A DNA stretch of 64,000 bases, from the NCBI GenBank assembly GCA_937876245.1, contig CALEGP010000003.1:16871-80870 (forward strand), read 5' to 3'. Below, piece after piece: positions 1-11,352 of the stretch. Source of the DNA: an uncultured Actinomycetes bacterium (lineage in GTDB: Bacteria > Actinomycetota > Actinomycetes > Nanopelagicales > Nanopelagicaceae). A program made the position numbers and the translations under genes. How positions within the stretch are numbered: position 1 is the first letter of the stretch; each line of letters begins with the position of its first letter. Below the pieces are notes generated by a model, which worked only from the letters and a program-made list of their open reading frames with translations, ran no database searches and had not been told where the DNA came from.

Positions 1-566
1 GGCCAGACAAGCGCCTTCATTGCAATTAGATCAATGACGCCACTGAAGTCTCCTTCGGAGCCAATCGGAAGTTGCAGAACTAGTGCAATCGCATTTAGGC
101 GAGTTCCGATCATGTCTACGCAGCGTTGGAATGAAGCTCCAGTGCGGTCCAACTTATTTACAAAACAAATACGAGGCACGTTATAGCGATCAGCTTGACG
201 CCAAACGGTTTCTGATTGTGGTTCTACGCCAGCAACACCATCAAATACACATACTGCACCGTCTAGGACTCGAAGCGAACGTTCAACCTCTACCGTAAAA
301 TCCACGTGGCCAGGAGTATCGATAATGTTAATTAGGTGGTCTTTCCAAACACAAGTTGTTGCAGCAGACGTAATTGTGATTCCGCGCTCCTGCTCTTGCT
401 CCATCCAGTCCATAGTGGCGCCGCCATCATGAACTTCACCAATTTTGTAGTTAATACCGGTGTAGAAAAGGATTCGCTCAGTTGTCGTGGTTTTACCCGC
501 GTCAATATGCGCCATGATTCCAATGTTGCGAACCTTGGCTAGGTCGATTGCTGCTTCTACGGCCAC
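1..566 (-). CDS. fusA: Elongation factor G, N-terminal part (cut by window edge)
   Basis: This is the first 188 codons of translation elongation factor G, the GTPase that moves tRNA and mRNA through the ribosome after peptide bond formation. The G1 loop AHIDAGKT (residues 19-26), the G3 motif DTPGHVD and the G4 motif NKLD are all readable. The start is a GTG at 566, chosen because AAGGAG lies 9 bases upstream. It follows rpsG in the classic str operon order rpsL-rpsG-fusA. The rest of the protein, and probably tuf, lie beyond the left edge. Identification is certain; only the 3' extent is unknown. Confidence 0.97.
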   Translation of the reverse strand, partial: MAVEAAIDLAKVRNIGIMAHIDAGKTTTTERILFYTGINYKIGEVHDGGATMDWMEQEQERGITITSAATTCVWKDHLINIIDTPGHVDFTVEVERSLRVLDGAVCVFDGVAGVEPQSETVWRQADRYNVPRICFVNKLDRTGASFQRCVDMIGTRLNAIALVLQLPIGSEGDFSGVIDLIAMKALVW

Positions 567-609
567 GTTGCGAGTCTCCTTATTAGTTTCTGAAAGTTAG
601 TTTCTGGAT

Positions 610-1083
610 TTACCAGCGGTAGTGTGCAAAAGCTTTGTTGGCTTCAGCCATCTTGTGAGTGTCTTCGCGCTTCTTTACAGCTGCGCCGAGACCATTTGAT
701 GCATCAAGTAATTCATTTTGTAAGCGCTCTGCCATTGACTTTTCGCGGCGTTGACGTGAGTAGTCAATCATCCAGCGAAGTGCAAGAGTTGTTGCGCGTC
801 CTGCTTTAACTTCCAAAGGCACTTGGTATGTAGCTCCACCAACTCGGCGAGATTTAACTTCAAGTGTTGGCTTTACGTTATCTAGTGCGCGCTTCAAAGT
901 AATTACTGGATCTGTTCCGCCAGTCTTTTCACGGCATCCTTCAAGTGCTTGATAAACAATTGCTTCAGCAGTTGAACGCTTACCATGAATTAAAATTTTA
1001 TTTATTAGCGCAGTAACAACAGGTGAGTTGTAAACCGGATCGGCAACGACCGGGCGCTTAGTTATAGGACCTTTACGTGGCAT
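610..1083 (-). CDS. rpsG: 30S ribosomal protein S7
   Basis: S7 is a 16S rRNA-binding assembly protein of the small-subunit head. The 157-residue product has the usual family length and starts [11 protein letters not shown]. The core region with [21 protein letters not shown] and the C-terminal [14 protein letters not shown] is plain. Its ATG shares one base with the rpsL stop (TAATG), indicating translational coupling. It is the second gene of the str operon, and fusA starts 43 bases after its stop. Confidence 0.98.
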   Translation of the reverse strand: MPRKGPITKRPVVADPVYNSPVVTALINKILIHGKRSTAEAIVYQALEGCREKTGGTDPVITLKRALDNVKPTLEVKSRRVGGATYQVPLEVKAGRATTLALRWMIDYSRQRREKSMAERLQNELLDASNGLGAAVKKREDTHKMAEANKAFAHYRW

Positions 1084-1457
1084 TACTTCTTCTCTCTCTT
1101 TGCACCATAACGGCTACGTGATTGCTTACGATCCTTAACACCTTGGGTATCTAGTGACCCGCGAACGATTTTGTAACGAACACCCGGAAGATCTTTAACA
1201 CGGCCACCACGAACAAGAACGATTGAGTGCTCTTGTAAGTTATGTCCTTCTCCAGGAATGTATGCAGTTACTTCCATGCCACTTGTAAGACGTACACGTG
1301 CAACTTTACGAAGCGCAGAGTTTGGCTTCTTTGGAGTTGTTGTATAAACACGAGTACAAACACCTCGACGTTGCGGACTGCCTTTAAGTGCAGGCGTGCT
1401 TGTCTTGGTTATCTTTTCTGCGCGACCCTTACGGACCAGCTGCTGAATTGTTGGCAC
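1083..1457 (-). CDS. rpsL: 30S ribosomal protein S12
   Basis: S12 lies at the decoding centre and affects translational accuracy. I place the start at the GTG at 1457 (protein begins [11 protein letters not shown] after the initiator, 124 residues). An upstream in-frame ATG at 1472 would add only a short MNGEE-type extension that overlaps the Shine-Dalgarno GGAG. The loop [18 protein letters not shown] is intact. Both lysine positions tied to streptomycin response (PKKPNS and [11 protein letters not shown]) carry wild-type residues. First gene of the str operon; its stop overlaps the rpsG start by one base. Confidence 0.96.
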   Translation of the reverse strand: MPTIQQLVRKGRAEKITKTSTPALKGSPQRRGVCTRVYTTTPKKPNSALRKVARVRLTSGMEVTAYIPGEGHNLQEHSIVLVRGGRVKDLPGVRYKIVRGSLDTQGVKDRKQSRSRYGAKREKK

Positions 1458-1628
1458 TTCTTCTCCGTTCATTACTGCGTTGCAATTTTGTTTTTAACGC
1501 TTGTTTTCCGCTTGTTTCTCGACCCACGCGGTCGGGTGTGTTGACCCAACTTCGTAAATTTCGGCAATTACTTTTTCAAGTTATTACAGACGGTTACATG
1601 CGCTCAATTCAAAAAAGAGCAGACGAGG

Positions 1629-1658
1629 ATGATAGCCCGACAAACCTCATGCGGTCAA
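1629..1658 (-). promoter_or_regulatory. Promoter of the rpsL-rpsG-fusA operon
   Basis: On the minus strand a -35 TTGACC (1653-1658) and a -10 TATCAT (1629-1634) are separated by 18 bases. This is a near-consensus housekeeping sigma promoter pointing at rpsL. It would give a leader of about 165 bases before the rpsL start. No competing promoter of similar quality is visible in the gap. Confidence 0.6.
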
Positions 1659-1756
1659 AACGGGTTTTACTCCTAGCCCCCCAAAAACGCCGGTAAATCC
1701 CAAATCCGACACGCCGATGGCTTTTCAGCCATTCCGCCTATGGTTAAGGCATGAAA

Positions 1757-2410
1757 ATGGCCGAAAAAGCTCAACTTGCCAAGCCTAAAGGGCGAGGCCT
1801 GATCCACCTGGTGATGTCCCCCATCTCACTCGTAGCTGGTTTGGTCCTGATTACGACCGCAGAGCAACTTCAAGGTCGAATTACCCTCGGAATCTTCACT
1901 CTCACGGCCGTAACGCTCTTTACCTGCAGCGCCCTCTACCACCGGGTCAAATGGCAAGAGAAATACCGGGCCCTCTGGCGTCGTATCGATCATGCAAACA
2001 TTCCAATATTGATTGCCGGTACATATACCCCCTTTTCGGTATACCTACTCGACAAAGATCAGGCGATCATTCTGCTCTCATGCGTTTGGGGCGGTGCAAT
2101 TATGACCGCACTAATTCGCGTGCTCTGGCTTGGCGCCCCCCGCTGGGTTTATGTACCGCTCTATATTGCATTGGGTTGGGCAGCCATATTTTTTCTTCCA
2201 ACTTTTTGGCGAACTGGTGGCGTTGCAATTTTCTTACTAATTTTGTTGGGTGGAATCTTCTATACCGCCGGTGGAATTATTTATGCAATTAAAAAACCGA
2301 ATATATCCATAAACTGGTTTGGTTTTCATGAACTTTTCCACGCACTTACGGCCGCAGCTTTCGTTTCACATTTCGTTGGCGCGGTGTTGGTTGTATTTCT
2401 AAATAAATAG
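1757..2410 (+). CDS. Hemolysin III / PAQR-family membrane protein (YqfA/TrhA type)
   Basis: A polytopic membrane protein of about 217 residues with seven hydrophobic segments. It carries the PAQR/hemolysin III metal-site residues: Ser and His of SALYH (residues 58-62), Asp in RRIDHAN (residue 78), and the C-terminal HELFH (191-195). Bacterial members are often called hemolysin III, but where tested they affect membrane fluidity or energetics; the function here is inferred. A start at 1751 is possible, but AAGG sits 7 bases before the ATG at 1757. It is the only plus-strand gene between the str operon and rpoC. Confidence 0.85.
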   Translation: MAEKAQLAKPKGRGLIHLVMSPISLVAGLVLITTAEQLQGRITLGIFTLTAVTLFTCSALYHRVKWQEKYRALWRRIDHANIPILIAGTYTPFSVYLLDKDQAIILLSCVWGGAIMTALIRVLWLGAPRWVYVPLYIALGWAAIFFLPTFWRTGGVAIFLLILLGGIFYTAGGIIYAIKKPNISINWFGFHELFHALTAAAFVSHFVGAVLVVFLNK

Positions 2411-2504
2411 GGCTTTGGAAGTTGATTAATTACCAGAAGAATTGGAAATATTATCGTTCTCAATAAGAATTAAGAAATTACTAAGTCATACTAAAACCTC
2501 AACA

Positions 2505-2537
2505 AAAAGCCCCGGTGCAATTAACGCCGGGGCTTTT
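2505..2537. terminator. Bidirectional intrinsic terminator between rpoC and the PAQR gene
   Basis: A perfect 11-bp inverted repeat (AAAAGCCCCGG / CCGGGGCTTTT) surrounds an 11-base loop, with T-rich flanks on both sides. It lies just downstream of the rpoC stop and about 95 bases after the convergent PAQR gene, so it can end transcription from both directions. Confidence 0.85.
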
Positions 2538-2549
2538 AAATTAAATTGT

Positions 2550-5500
2550 TTAGCGAGTTTCGAACTCATCCAAACGAACTGCTTCACCTGACCCTTGAGT
2601 TTCAAATGGGGTGAAGTCGTATTCATCATAAGCAGCATAAACCGCAGCCTTTGCTTCTTCTGTTGGTTCGACTCGAACGTTGCGGTATCGAGCAAGCCCG
2701 GTACCAGCTGGAATCAACTTACCGATAATTACATTCTCTTTAAGACCGAGCAATGGATCGCTCTTCTCAGATAGCGCAGCATCAGTTAGTACCTTCGTAG
2801 TCTCCTGGAATGAAGCTGCTGACAACCATGATTCGGTTGCAAGCGAAGCTTTTGTGATACCCATAAGTTCAGGGCGACCAGATGCGGCCTTGCCACCGGT
2901 TGAGACAACACGACGGTTCTCGGTTTCGAAACGACCACGTTCTACTAGCTCTCCTGGAAGTAGATCGGCATCGCCCGGTTCAAGCACTGTTATGCGCTTT
3001 AGCATTTGGCGAACAATAATTTCGATGTGCTTATCGTGGATAGATACACCTTGAGAACGATAAACCTCTTGGATTTCGGTCACTAGGTGAATCTGTGTTT
3101 GACGTGGACCAAGAATACGAAGCACTTGCTTCGGATCAATCGCGCCAACAACCATCTGCTGACCAACTCCAACGCGCATACCATCTTCAACTTTTAGTTT
3201 TTGACGACGAGTGATTGGGTAAGCGACTGGCTCGCTGCCATCTTCTGGCGTAACGATTATCTTCTTGCCCTTCGCATCTTCAAGGAAGCTAACCACGCCT
3301 GCTGTTTCTGCGATTGGCGCAACACCCTTAGGTGTGCGAGCTTCGAAGAGTTCCACAATACGAGGAAGACCATGGGTGATGTCGTCTCCTGCAACGCCGC
3401 CGGTGTGGAAAGTACGCATAGTTAACTGGGTACCTGGCTCACCAATTGATTGAGCTGCAATGATTCCAACAGCTTCGCCGACATCTACCAACTTGCCCGC
3501 AGCCATTGAACGGCCGTAGCACATTGCGCATTGCCCAACTTTGCTGTCGCAAGTTAGAACTGAACGAACTTTGACTTCACCGATTCCTGCTGCAACAAGG
3601 GTATCAATATTCTTGTCACCAAGGTCAGTACCGGACGAAAGGATAACTTTGCCATTTTGAACTGCATCTTCAGCCAAGTTACGGCCGAAAAGTGAAGTTT
3701 CAACATGATCATCGCGAACTAATTCGCCCGCTGAATCAAGTGCAGCAATCTTCAAGGTTAGACCTCGATCAGTTCCGCAATCTTCTTCGCGAATAATTAC
3801 ATCCTGTGCCACGTCGCAAAGACGACGAGTTAGGTATCCGGAGTCAGCAGTACGTAGCGCGGTATCAGCAAGACCCTTACGAGCACCGTGAGTTGCAATG
3901 AAGTACTCAAGAACTGAAAGTCCTTCACGGAAGTTTGACTTAATCGGACGAGGAATAATTTCACCCTTTGGGTTCGCTACCAGACCACGCATACCTGCGA
4001 TCTGACGAACTTGCATCATGTTTCCACGTGCACCGGAGTAAACCATCATCCAAACTGGGTTGGTCTTTGGGAAGTTATCTTCCATCGCCTTTGCAACATC
4101 TGTTGTTGCATTTGTCCAAATTTCAATAAGCTCTTGACGACGCTCATCATCGGTAATCAGGCCCTTTTCATACTGGCTCTGCACCTTTTCGGCTTTAATT
4201 TCATAACCATCCAAGATTTCTTGCTTCTTGGCAGGTGTAACAACATCTTCAATCGCAATTGTGATGCCAGCGCGAGTTGCCCAGTAGAAACCAAGTGATT
4301 TCAGCTCATCAAGAGTCTGTGCGACCTTAACCTTTGCAAATCCTTCGGCTAGATCATCAACAATCTGACCAAGAAGTTTCTTAGTTACGTCATAGTCAAC
4401 AAACTTGTAACCTTCTGGCAAGATTTCATTAAAGAGAGCTCGACCTAGAGTTGTTTCACGAATTTCAGATACTCCACTATGAGTCAAGCGAATTTTGATC
4501 CTTGCTTGCATTGTTAGTGAATTACGGTCATATGCCATCAACGCTTCAGCAATTGAACCGAAAGCGCGGCCTTCACCAAGTTCATTTTCGCGAAGTGAAG
4601 TCAGGAAGTAAAGGCCAAGAACCATGTCCTGGGTAGGAGATGTAATTGGTCGCCCTGAAGCAGGTGACAAAATATTGTTACTTGAAAGCATTAGTACGCG
4701 AGCTTCTGCTTGTGCTTCTGCTGACAGAGGTAGGTGAACAGCCATCTGGTCACCGTCGAAGTCTGCGTTAAATGCAGTACAAACGAGTGGGTGAATTTGA
4801 ATTGCTTTACCTTCAACCAATTGTGGTTCGAAAGCTTGAATTCCTAGGCGGTGAAGAGTAGGTGCGCGGTTAAGAAGTACCGGATGCTCTGCAATCACTT
4901 CTTCTAAGACATCCCACACAACAGGACGAGCACGCTCGACCATACGTTTTGCGGATTTGATGTTCTGTGCGTGATTGAGGTCAACCAAGCGCTTCATTAC
5001 GAAAGGCTTGAAGAGCTCGAGCGCCATTTGCTTTGGCAGACCGCATTGGTGCAATTTAAGTTGCGGACCAACAACGATTACTGAACGGCCTGAATAATCC
5101 ACGCGCTTTCCGAGCAAGTTCTGGCGGAAACGCCCTTGCTTACCCTTAAGCATGTCTGAAAGTGATTTAAGTGGACGATTTCCTGGTCCAGTTACTGGAC
5201 GACCACGGCGACCGTTATCAAATAGCGCATCAACTGCTTCTTGCAACATACGCTTTTCATTGTTGACGATAATTTCAGGAGCGCCGAGATCTGCAAGTCG
5301 CTTCAAACGATTGTTACGGTTGATGACACGACGATAAAGATCATTTAGATCTGAGGTTGCAAAACGACCGCCATCTAATTGAACCATTGGACGTAGATCT
5401 GGTGGAATAACTGGAACGCAATCCAGAACCATTGATGCCGGATGATTGCTGGTATTTAGGAAAGAAGATACGACCTTCAAACGCTTGATTGCGCGAGTCT

Positions 5501-6365
5501 TCTTCTGACCTTTACCTGTTTGTGCAAGCTCGGTAAGCATTTCATATTCACTTTGTAGATCAAAAGTTTCTAGGCGGTGCTTGATTGCAGCAGCACCCAT
5601 AGAACCTTTGAAATAGACACCAAAACGAATCGTTAGTTCACGATATAAAGACTCGTCGCCCTCAAGATCCTGAACCTTCAAATTCTTGAAGCGAGCCCAA
5701 ACCGTGTCCAAGCGATCTAGTTCACGTTGCGATTTATCACGGATTACTTTTAATTCACGTTCAGCCGCTTCGCGAACCTTGCGCTTAACATCAGCTTTTT
5801 CGCCAGCAGCTTCTAGTTCAGCAGTATCTGCTTCTAGCTTCTTTTGGCGAGCATCTAGGTCACCATCGCGACGAGTTTCAATCTTCTTCTTATCTGCACC
5901 AAGGCGTTTTTCAAGTGCTGGTAGATCTTCAGCGCGAGCTTCGGTATCCACTTCGGTGATCATGTAAGCAGCAAAATAAATAACTTTTTCCAGATCCTTA
6001 GGAGCAAGGTCTAGTAAGTAGCCAAGGCGAGATGGAACGCCCTTGAAATACCAGATATGAGTAACTGGTGCTGCAAGTTCGATATGACCCATACGTTCAC
6101 GACGAACTTTTGCGCGAGTAACTTCAACACCGCAACGCTCGCAAATAATTCCCTTGAAACGGACACGCTTGTACTTACCGCAATAACATTCCCAGTCACG
6201 AGTAGGTCCGAAGATCTTTTCGTCGAAGAGTCCATCCTTCTCTGGCTTGAGGGTTCGATAATTAATGGTCTCTGGTTTCTTTACTTCACCAAAAGACCAT
6301 CCACGAATATTTTCTGTCGAGGCTAAGCCGATTCGCAGTTCATCAAAAAAGTTAACATCTAACAT
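2550..6365 (-). CDS. rpoC: DNA-directed RNA polymerase beta' subunit
   Basis: The largest catalytic subunit of RNA polymerase, 1271 residues, of ordinary actinobacterial length. The N-terminal zinc site is formed by Cys60, Cys62, Cys75 and Cys78. The magnesium-binding loop NADFDGDQM lies near residues 533-541. A second cysteine cluster appears in the [14 protein letters not shown] region. A charged, alanine-rich coiled-coil stretch (residues roughly 150-210) matches the actinobacterial insertion. The start [14 protein letters not shown] is preceded by a GGGAGAGGG Shine-Dalgarno. It follows rpoB after a short spacer and is closed by a strong hairpin terminator. Confidence 0.98.
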   Translation of the reverse strand: MLDVNFFDELRIGLASTENIRGWSFGEVKKPETINYRTLKPEKDGLFDEKIFGPTRDWECYCGKYKRVRFKGIICERCGVEVTRAKVRRERMGHIELAAPVTHIWYFKGVPSRLGYLLDLAPKDLEKVIYFAAYMITEVDTEARAEDLPALEKRLGADKKKIETRRDGDLDARQKKLEADTAELEAAGEKADVKRKVREAAERELKVIRDKSQRELDRLDTVWARFKNLKVQDLEGDESLYRELTIRFGVYFKGSMGAAAIKHRLETFDLQSEYEMLTELAQTGKGQKKTRAIKRLKVVSSFLNTSNHPASMVLDCVPVIPPDLRPMVQLDGGRFATSDLNDLYRRVINRNNRLKRLADLGAPEIIVNNEKRMLQEAVDALFDNGRRGRPVTGPGNRPLKSLSDMLKGKQGRFRQNLLGKRVDYSGRSVIVVGPQLKLHQCGLPKQMALELFKPFVMKRLVDLNHAQNIKSAKRMVERARPVVWDVLEEVIAEHPVLLNRAPTLHRLGIQAFEPQLVEGKAIQIHPLVCTAFNADFDGDQMAVHLPLSAEAQAEARVLMLSSNNILSPASGRPITSPTQDMVLGLYFLTSLRENELGEGRAFGSIAEALMAYDRNSLTMQARIKIRLTHSGVSEIRETTLGRALFNEILPEGYKFVDYDVTKKLLGQIVDDLAEGFAKVKVAQTLDELKSLGFYWATRAGITIAIEDVVTPAKKQEILDGYEIKAEKVQSQYEKGLITDDERRQELIEIWTNATTDVAKAMEDNFPKTNPVWMMVYSGARGNMMQVRQIAGMRGLVANPKGEIIPRPIKSNFREGLSVLEYFIATHGARKGLADTALRTADSGYLTRRLCDVAQDVIIREEDCGTDRGLTLKIAALDSAGELVRDDHVETSLFGRNLAEDAVQNGKVILSSGTDLGDKNIDTLVAAGIGEVKVRSVLTCDSKVGQCAMCYGRSMAAGKLVDVGEAVGIIAAQSIGEPGTQLTMRTFHTGGVAGDDITHGLPRIVELFEARTPKGVAPIAETAGVVSFLEDAKGKKIIVTPEDGSEPVAYPITRRQKLKVEDGMRVGVGQQMVVGAIDPKQVLRILGPRQTQIHLVTEIQEVYRSQGVSIHDKHIEIIVRQMLKRITVLEPGDADLLPGELVERGRFETENRRVVSTGGKAASGRPELMGITKASLATESWLSAASFQETTKVLTDAALSEKSDPLLGLKENVIIGKLIPAGTGLARYRNVRVEPTEEAKAAVYAAYDEYDFTPFETQGSGEAVRLDEFETR

Positions 6366-6380
6366 TTTTTATCCCTCTCC

Positions 6381-9300
6381 CTAAACTTCTTCGACGCTTG
6401 AAGGTTCAACTCGTGACAAGTTGATTCCAAGTTCTTCGGCGGCACGGAATACTTCTTCGTCGGTATCGCGCATTTCAATCGCAACACCTTCAGATGAAAG
6501 AACTTCCACATTAAGACAAAGTGATTGCATTTCCTTGACAAGTACCTTGAATGATTCTGGGATACCAGGTTCTGGAATGTTTTCGCCCTTTACAATGGCT
6601 TCGTATAGCTTTACGCGACCAAGCACATCATCGGACTTAATTGTTAGTAGCTCTTGAAGAGTGTAAGCGGCGCCATACGCTTCAAGTGCCCAAACTTCCA
6701 TCTCACCAAAGCGCTGCCCACCAAATTGTGCTTTTCCACCAAGTGGCTGCTGAGTGATCATCGAGTAAGGACCTGTTGAACGCGCGTGAATCTTGTCATC
6801 CACCAAGTGGTGAAGCTTCAAGATGTACATATAGCCAACTGTAATTTCCTCTTTGTATGGCTCTCCGGTACGTCCGTCATATAGACGAGCCTTTCCGTTT
6901 CCACCAACTAAACGCATGCCATCTTTATTAGGAAGCGTTGATGAGAGGAGTCCGATTAGTTCTTCCTCTTTTGCGCCATCAAATACTGGAGTTGCAACAG
7001 TCGTGTCTGCTGGAGCATCGGCAAAACCATGTTCACGCAGATCTTTCTGCCATGGCTCATTGCCTTCTAGTTTCCAACCAGATTTTGCAACCCAACCTAA
7101 GTGAGTTTCTAATATCTGTCCTACGTTCATACGCCCCGGAACACCAAGTGGGTTCAAGACAACATCAACAGCGGTTCCATCTTCTAGGAACGGCATATCT
7201 TCTACTGGAAGAATCTTTGAGATAACGCCCTTGTTGCCGTGGCGGCCAGCAAGTTTGTCACCATCTTGAATCTTTCGCTTCTGCGCAACAAATACCCGAA
7301 CTATCTGGTTAACGCCAGCTGGAAGTTCATAACCATCATCAGCAGATTGAATGCGAACATCAATGACTTTGCCTGATTCACCGTGTGGCACCTTTAGTGA
7401 TGTATCGCGAACTTCGCGAGCTTTTTCACCAAAGATCGCACGTAGTAAACGCTCTTCTGGAGTTAGCTCAGTTTCGCCCTTAGGGGTTACTTTTCCAACA
7501 AGAATGTCGCCAGGCACAACTTCGGCACCAATACGAATAATTCCTCGATCATCAAGATCGGCAAGAACTTCTTCGCTTACATTAGGAATATCACGGGTGA
7601 TTTCCTCAGGCCCAAGCTTGGTATCGCGAGCATCGACTTCGTACTCCTCGATGTGAATCGAAGTAAGCACGTCATCTTGCACAAGACGTTGCGAAAGAAT
7701 AATTGCATCTTCGTAGTTATGGCCTTCCCATGACATGAATGCCACGAGCAAGTTTTTGCCTAAGGCCATTTCGCCCTTTTGGGTTGATGGGCCATCAGCT
7801 ATAACTTGGCCAGTCTCGACTCGCGCGCCTGCTTCAACAATTACTTTTTGATTGCGGCTTGTTCCTTGGTTTGAGCGAGTGAACTTCTCAAGGAAATAAT
7901 GCTCTGTAGTTCCATCATCATTCATGACAGTGACTTCATCTGCCGATAATTCAGTGATTACGCCAGAGTTGCGAGCCAGTAGAACATCGCCAGCATCGAC
8001 CGCTGCTCGATATTCCATACCAGTTCCAACAAATGGTGCTTCTGCGCGAATTAGCGGAACAGCCTGACGCATCATGTTTGAGCCCATCAATGCGCGGTTT
8101 GCATCGTCGTGCTCAAGAAAAGGAATCATTGCGGTTGCAACTGAAACCATCTGACGTGGTGACACATCCATGTAGTCAACTTCTTCAGCGTGAATAAATT
8201 CAACTTCGCCACCACGACGACGAACAAGTACTCGTGGTTCTGCAAAGTGTGAATCAGAAGTAAGCGGAGCATTTGCTTGCGCAATAACATGCTCATCTTC
8301 TTCGTCAGCTGTTAAGTAATCAACTTGGTCTGAGACCTTACCCTTTGTGACTTTGCGATAAGGAGTTTCAATAAATCCAAATGGAGTCACGCGCGCATAT
8401 GTTGCAAGCGAACCGATAAGTCCAATGTTTGGACCTTCCGGAGTTTCAATTGGACACATACGACCATAGTGAGATGGGTGAACGTCACGCACTTCAAAGC
8501 CTGCGCGTTCACGAGAAAGACCGCCAGGCCCAAGTGCTGAAAGACGACGCTTGTGAGTCATTCCAGAAAGTGGATTTGTCTGGTCCATAAATTGTGAAAG
8601 CTGAGATGTTCCGAAGAATTCTTTAATTGATGCAACAACCGGACGGATGTTAATCAATGTTTGTGGCGTAATCGCTTCGACATCTTGCGTGGTCATGCGC
8701 TCACGAACAACGCGTTCCATTCTAGATAGCCCTGTGCGAACTTGATTTTGAATAAGTTCACCAACAGTACGAAGGCGACGGTTACCAAAGTGATCAATAT
8801 CGTCAGTTTCGACACGCACTTGCTTGCCGTATTCCATTAGAGCATCGCCATTATGCAGAGATACCAAATAACGAATTGTTGCAACAATATCTTCGATATT
8901 TAACAAGCCCTTTGAAAGATCAAGGTCAAGGCCAAGCTTCTTATTTACTTTGAAGCGACCAACTTTAGCTAAGTCATAACGCTTAGGATTGAAGTACAAG
9001 TTCTCGATAAGTCCTTGTGCGGCCTCCTTAGTCGGTGGCTCGCCAGGACGTAACTTACGATAAATATCAAGCAGTGCCTCGTCTTGAGTGTTTACGTTAT
9101 CTTTTTCTAACGTTGCACGAATCGATTCGAATTCACCGAATTGTTCAAGGATTTGCTCCTCACTCCAACCAAGCGCCTTCAAGAAAATTGTTACTGATTG
9201 CTTACGTTTGCGATCAATACGTACGCCAACCATGTCCTTCTTATCAACTTCAAACTCCAACCAAGCACCACGGCTCGGAATTATTTTCGCAGTAAAGATA

Positions 9301-9833
9301 TCTTTATCTGAAGTTTTTTCAATCGTGCGTTCGAAATAAACGCCAGGTGATCGAACAATCTGCGAGACAACGACGCGCTCGGTTCCGTTAATTACGAAAG
9401 TTCCGCGAGGTGTCATCAGTGGGAAGTCACCCATGAAAACAGTCTGGGATTTAATTTCGCCGGTTATATTATTTGTGAATTCTGCCGTTAAGAAGAGCGG
9501 AGCCGAGTAAGTGACATCGCGTTCCTTACATTCAGCAACTGAATATTTAGGCGGTTCGAATCGGTGTTCTCTAAATGAGAGACTCATCGTTCCCTGGAAA
9601 TCCTCGATCGGTGAGATCTCTTCAAAGATCTCTTCCAATCCTGATGTACTTGGTACTTCACCACGGCCAGCTTTTTCAGCGACAATAAGTCGAGAACGCC
9701 AAGCGTCGTTACCAAGTAACCAATCAACACTGTCTAACTGAAGTGATAAGAGGTTTGGAACTTCGAGGGGTTCACGAATTTTTGCGAATGAAACGCGAGC
9801 AGGTGCAAACGACTTTGACTTCAATGCGGCCAA
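6381..9833 (-). CDS. rpoB: DNA-directed RNA polymerase beta subunit
   Basis: The second catalytic subunit of RNA polymerase, 1150 residues. The rifampicin-binding region is readable ([17 protein letters not shown], then [13 protein letters not shown]) and carries the residues of sensitive enzymes. The start is a TTG at 9833 with GGAGG four bases upstream; no ATG or GTG gives a better fit to the family N-terminus. It is separated from rplL by a terminator-like hairpin and has its own promoter, so rpoBC is expressed partly independently of rplJL. The rpoC start follows 15 bases after the stop. Confidence 0.98.
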   Translation of the reverse strand: MAALKSKSFAPARVSFAKIREPLEVPNLLSLQLDSVDWLLGNDAWRSRLIVAEKAGRGEVPSTSGLEEIFEEISPIEDFQGTMSLSFREHRFEPPKYSVAECKERDVTYSAPLFLTAEFTNNITGEIKSQTVFMGDFPLMTPRGTFVINGTERVVVSQIVRSPGVYFERTIEKTSDKDIFTAKIIPSRGAWLEFEVDKKDMVGVRIDRKRKQSVTIFLKALGWSEEQILEQFGEFESIRATLEKDNVNTQDEALLDIYRKLRPGEPPTKEAAQGLIENLYFNPKRYDLAKVGRFKVNKKLGLDLDLSKGLLNIEDIVATIRYLVSLHNGDALMEYGKQVRVETDDIDHFGNRRLRTVGELIQNQVRTGLSRMERVVRERMTTQDVEAITPQTLINIRPVVASIKEFFGTSQLSQFMDQTNPLSGMTHKRRLSALGPGGLSRERAGFEVRDVHPSHYGRMCPIETPEGPNIGLIGSLATYARVTPFGFIETPYRKVTKGKVSDQVDYLTADEEDEHVIAQANAPLTSDSHFAEPRVLVRRRGGEVEFIHAEEVDYMDVSPRQMVSVATAMIPFLEHDDANRALMGSNMMRQAVPLIRAEAPFVGTGMEYRAAVDAGDVLLARNSGVITELSADEVTVMNDDGTTEHYFLEKFTRSNQGTSRNQKVIVEAGARVETGQVIADGPSTQKGEMALGKNLLVAFMSWEGHNYEDAIILSQRLVQDDVLTSIHIEEYEVDARDTKLGPEEITRDIPNVSEEVLADLDDRGIIRIGAEVVPGDILVGKVTPKGETELTPEERLLRAIFGEKAREVRDTSLKVPHGESGKVIDVRIQSADDGYELPAGVNQIVRVFVAQKRKIQDGDKLAGRHGNKGVISKILPVEDMPFLEDGTAVDVVLNPLGVPGRMNVGQILETHLGWVAKSGWKLEGNEPWQKDLREHGFADAPADTTVATPVFDGAKEEELIGLLSSTLPNKDGMRLVGGNGKARLYDGRTGEPYKEEITVGYMYILKLHHLVDDKIHARSTGPYSMITQQPLGGKAQFGGQRFGEMEVWALEAYGAAYTLQELLTIKSDDVLGRVKLYEAIVKGENIPEPGIPESFKVLVKEMQSLCLNVEVLSSEGVAIEMRDTDEEVFRAAEELGINLSRVEPSSVEEV

Positions 9834-9922
9834 AATTCCTCCAGATGTAAACGCACGGCTACCGCCAGGTCTCAGCCGCTATATGCCTGACCTCTGGGTT
9901 TTTTAAATTTGCGAGGGGCGAG

Positions 9923-9951
9923 AGTATCGAATTAACCAGGCATCTGTCCAA
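9923..9951 (-). promoter_or_regulatory. Promoter of rpoB-rpoC
   Basis: On the minus strand, -35 TTGGAC (9946-9951) and -10 GATACT (9923-9928) are separated by exactly 17 bases. The site lies after the rplL terminator and about 90 bases before the rpoB TTG start, so rpoBC can be transcribed on its own. Confidence 0.6.
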
Positions 9952-9977
9952 CCGGGCTTATACACCCATCACACAAA

Positions 9978-10004
9978 AAAAGGGACCCAAATTGGGCCCC
10001 TTTT
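9978..10004 (-). terminator. Intrinsic terminator or attenuator after rplL
   Basis: The inverted repeat AAAAGGG-A-CCC / GGG-C-CCCTTTT has a small loop and one A/C mismatch. On the minus strand it is followed by a run of seven T. It sits about 30 bases downstream of the rplL stop, between rplJL and the rpoB promoter. Partial read-through would tune the excess of L7/L12 over RNA polymerase, as in other bacteria (inference). Confidence 0.8.
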
Positions 10005-10034
10005 CTACCTCTTGTGGGTAACTTGAAGCTGAGG

Positions 10035-10421
10035 TTACTTAACTGTGACCTTAGCGCCAGCTGCCTCAAGGGCTGCCTTTGCCTTATCCACAGCTTCTTT
10101 GGTCCCCTTTTCGATCAAAGTAGCTGGAGTTCCATCTACCAAGTCCTTGGCTTCTTTTAGACCAAGTGCTGAGTTGATGTTACGAACTTCCTTGATTACT
10201 GCGATCTTCTGTGAACCAGCTTCTTCAAGAATGAGCGTGAACTCATCTTGTTCGCTTGCTGCTGCTGGGCCACCGGCTGCTCCGGCGCCACCTGCTGCTG
10301 CAACAGGCGCTGCTGCTGTTACATCAAATTCAGTTTCAAAAGCTTTTACGAAATCTGAAAGCTCAACAAGAGTCATTTCTTTGAACTGTGTTAATAGATC
10401 ATCTGAGGATAGCTTTGCCAT
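10035..10421 (-). CDS. rplL: 50S ribosomal protein L7/L12
   Basis: The multicopy stalk protein that recruits translational GTPases, 128 residues. An N-terminal dimerisation helix (residues 1-40) is followed by an Ala/Gly/Pro-rich hinge (about 42-58) and the globular C-terminal domain with [13 protein letters not shown] and [15 protein letters not shown]. It lies directly after rplJ in the stalk operon and is closed by a terminator. Unambiguous. Confidence 0.98.
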   Translation of the reverse strand: MAKLSSDDLLTQFKEMTLVELSDFVKAFETEFDVTAAAPVAAAGGAGAAGGPAAASEQDEFTLILEEAGSQKIAVIKEVRNINSALGLKEAKDLVDGTPATLIEKGTKEAVDKAKAALEAAGAKVTVK

Positions 10422-10455
10422 TTTTTTATTGTCCTTTTTCTTAAGAGATTGGTTA

Positions 10456-11121
10456 TTAGGCTTCTGGGGTTTCTGTTACTTCTGATGCTGCTTCTGCAGC
10501 TGGAGCCTCTGGAGTTGCATCTGCAACTACTTCGGCTGGTGCTTCGGACGCTGTTTCAGACACTGTTTCAGCTACAGCTGGAACCTCTGCCTCATTAGTT
10601 TCTGTTGGTGCCTCGGACACAGATGCTGGAGCACCTTCGGTTTCTTCTTTCTTCAAGCGAAGTGCATCGATGGTACGAATTGCCTTGGCAAGTGAACCCT
10701 TCATCGCACCAGCAAGCTTGGACAATAGAACCTCACGAGATTCAAGGTCAGCTAGCTTCATTATTTCTGCAACAGTTACAGATTTACCTTCGAAAATTCC
10801 ACCTTTTATTACAAGGAGTGGATTTTCTTTTGAAAAGTTCTTTAGGCTCTTTGCTGCATCAATTGGATCGCCCTTAATAAATGCCAGCGCGGATGGACCA
10901 GTTAGTAGAGATGGATCGATATCTACTCCTGCATCTTTTGCGGCAATTTTTGTCAGGGTGTTCTTCACTACTGAGTACTTTGTATCGCTACCAAGTGCTC
11001 GGCGAAGCTCCTTCATTGATGTAACAGTGAGACCACGATATTCGGTAAGCACGGTTGCGCTTGCTGTACGGAAATCTTCCGTCAGTTCGGCAACAGCTGC
11101 TTCTTTATCTGGGCGAGCCAT
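10456..11121 (-). CDS. rplJ: 50S ribosomal protein L10 with long acidic C-terminal tail
   Basis: L10 is the stalk base that anchors L7/L12 dimers. The start is the ATG at 11121 ([13 protein letters not shown], 221 residues), preceded by AAGGAAG; the longer open frame upstream lies inside the regulatory leader. Residues 1 to about 160 are a normal L10, ending in the helix [13 protein letters not shown] that binds L7/L12. The last 60 or so residues are an unusual low-complexity tail of Ala, Glu, Pro, Ser, Thr and Val. A usual L10 ends near 170 residues. First gene of the L10-L7/L12 unit, under a leader attenuator. Confidence 0.96.
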   Translation of the reverse strand: MARPDKEAAVAELTEDFRTASATVLTEYRGLTVTSMKELRRALGSDTKYSVVKNTLTKIAAKDAGVDIDPSLLTGPSALAFIKGDPIDAAKSLKNFSKENPLLVIKGGIFEGKSVTVAEIMKLADLESREVLLSKLAGAMKGSLAKAIRTIDALRLKKEETEGAPASVSEAPTETNEAEVPAVAETVSETASEAPAEVVADATPEAPAAEAASEVTETPEA

Positions 11122-11145
11122 ATGGCTTCCTTTCGCTCTAAAATC

Positions 11146-11290
11146 AAAAAACCCCGTCGCATAAATGCGCACGAGGTTACGTGGGCACCTATGCTGGCTG
11201 TTTTTCAACAATTAACCTTTTAGTTATTACTAAAAGGACCTGCAGTCTTTGGTACTGGTATTGCTGGGCCTAACTTCTTCAACTTTGCTT
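11146..11290 (-). ncRNA. L10 (rplJ) leader RNA with attenuator
   Basis: The untranslated leader between the rplJ promoter and gene contains the AAGACTGCAGGT element followed by AAGGTTAATTGTTG and GCATAGGTGCC-type segments, which fit the ribosomal L10-leader pattern. It ends in a hairpin (11152-11176: CCTCGT-G-CGCA, loop TTTA, TGCG-ACGGGG) followed by six T (11146-11151). In other bacteria L10 or its complex with L7/L12 binds this leader to stop its own synthesis. The terminator form lies immediately before the rplJ Shine-Dalgarno. Boundaries are approximate. Confidence 0.75.
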
Positions 11291-11320
11291 AGGGTAGGCG
11301 ATGAGGCCCACCCTAGTCAA
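11291..11320 (-). promoter_or_regulatory. Promoter of rplJ-rplL
   Basis: On the minus strand, -35 TTGACT (11315-11320) and -10 TACCCT (11291-11296) have an 18-base spacer. The site lies in the gap between rplA and the L10 leader, so the stalk genes have a start separate from nusG-rplK-rplA. Confidence 0.55.
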
Positions 11321-11352
11321 AATTCTATTTCTGGCTCAAATTCTGGAGAGAA

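Noticed and set aside
1535..1600. A second promoter for rpsL nearer the gene
   Set aside because: TTGAAA with TACGAA, and TTGAGC with TAATAA, have poor boxes or spacing compared with the TTGACC-18-TATCAT site upstream.
7351..7656. Long open frames on the plus strand opposite rpoB and rpoC
   Set aside because: They are codon-shadow frames with arginine- and serine-rich products, no ribosome sites and no family resemblance, lying inside essential genes on the other strand.
11122..11211. N-terminal extension of L10 from an upstream ATG
   Set aside because: These codons lie across the leader attenuator hairpin; the Shine-Dalgarno and family alignment support the ATG at 11121.
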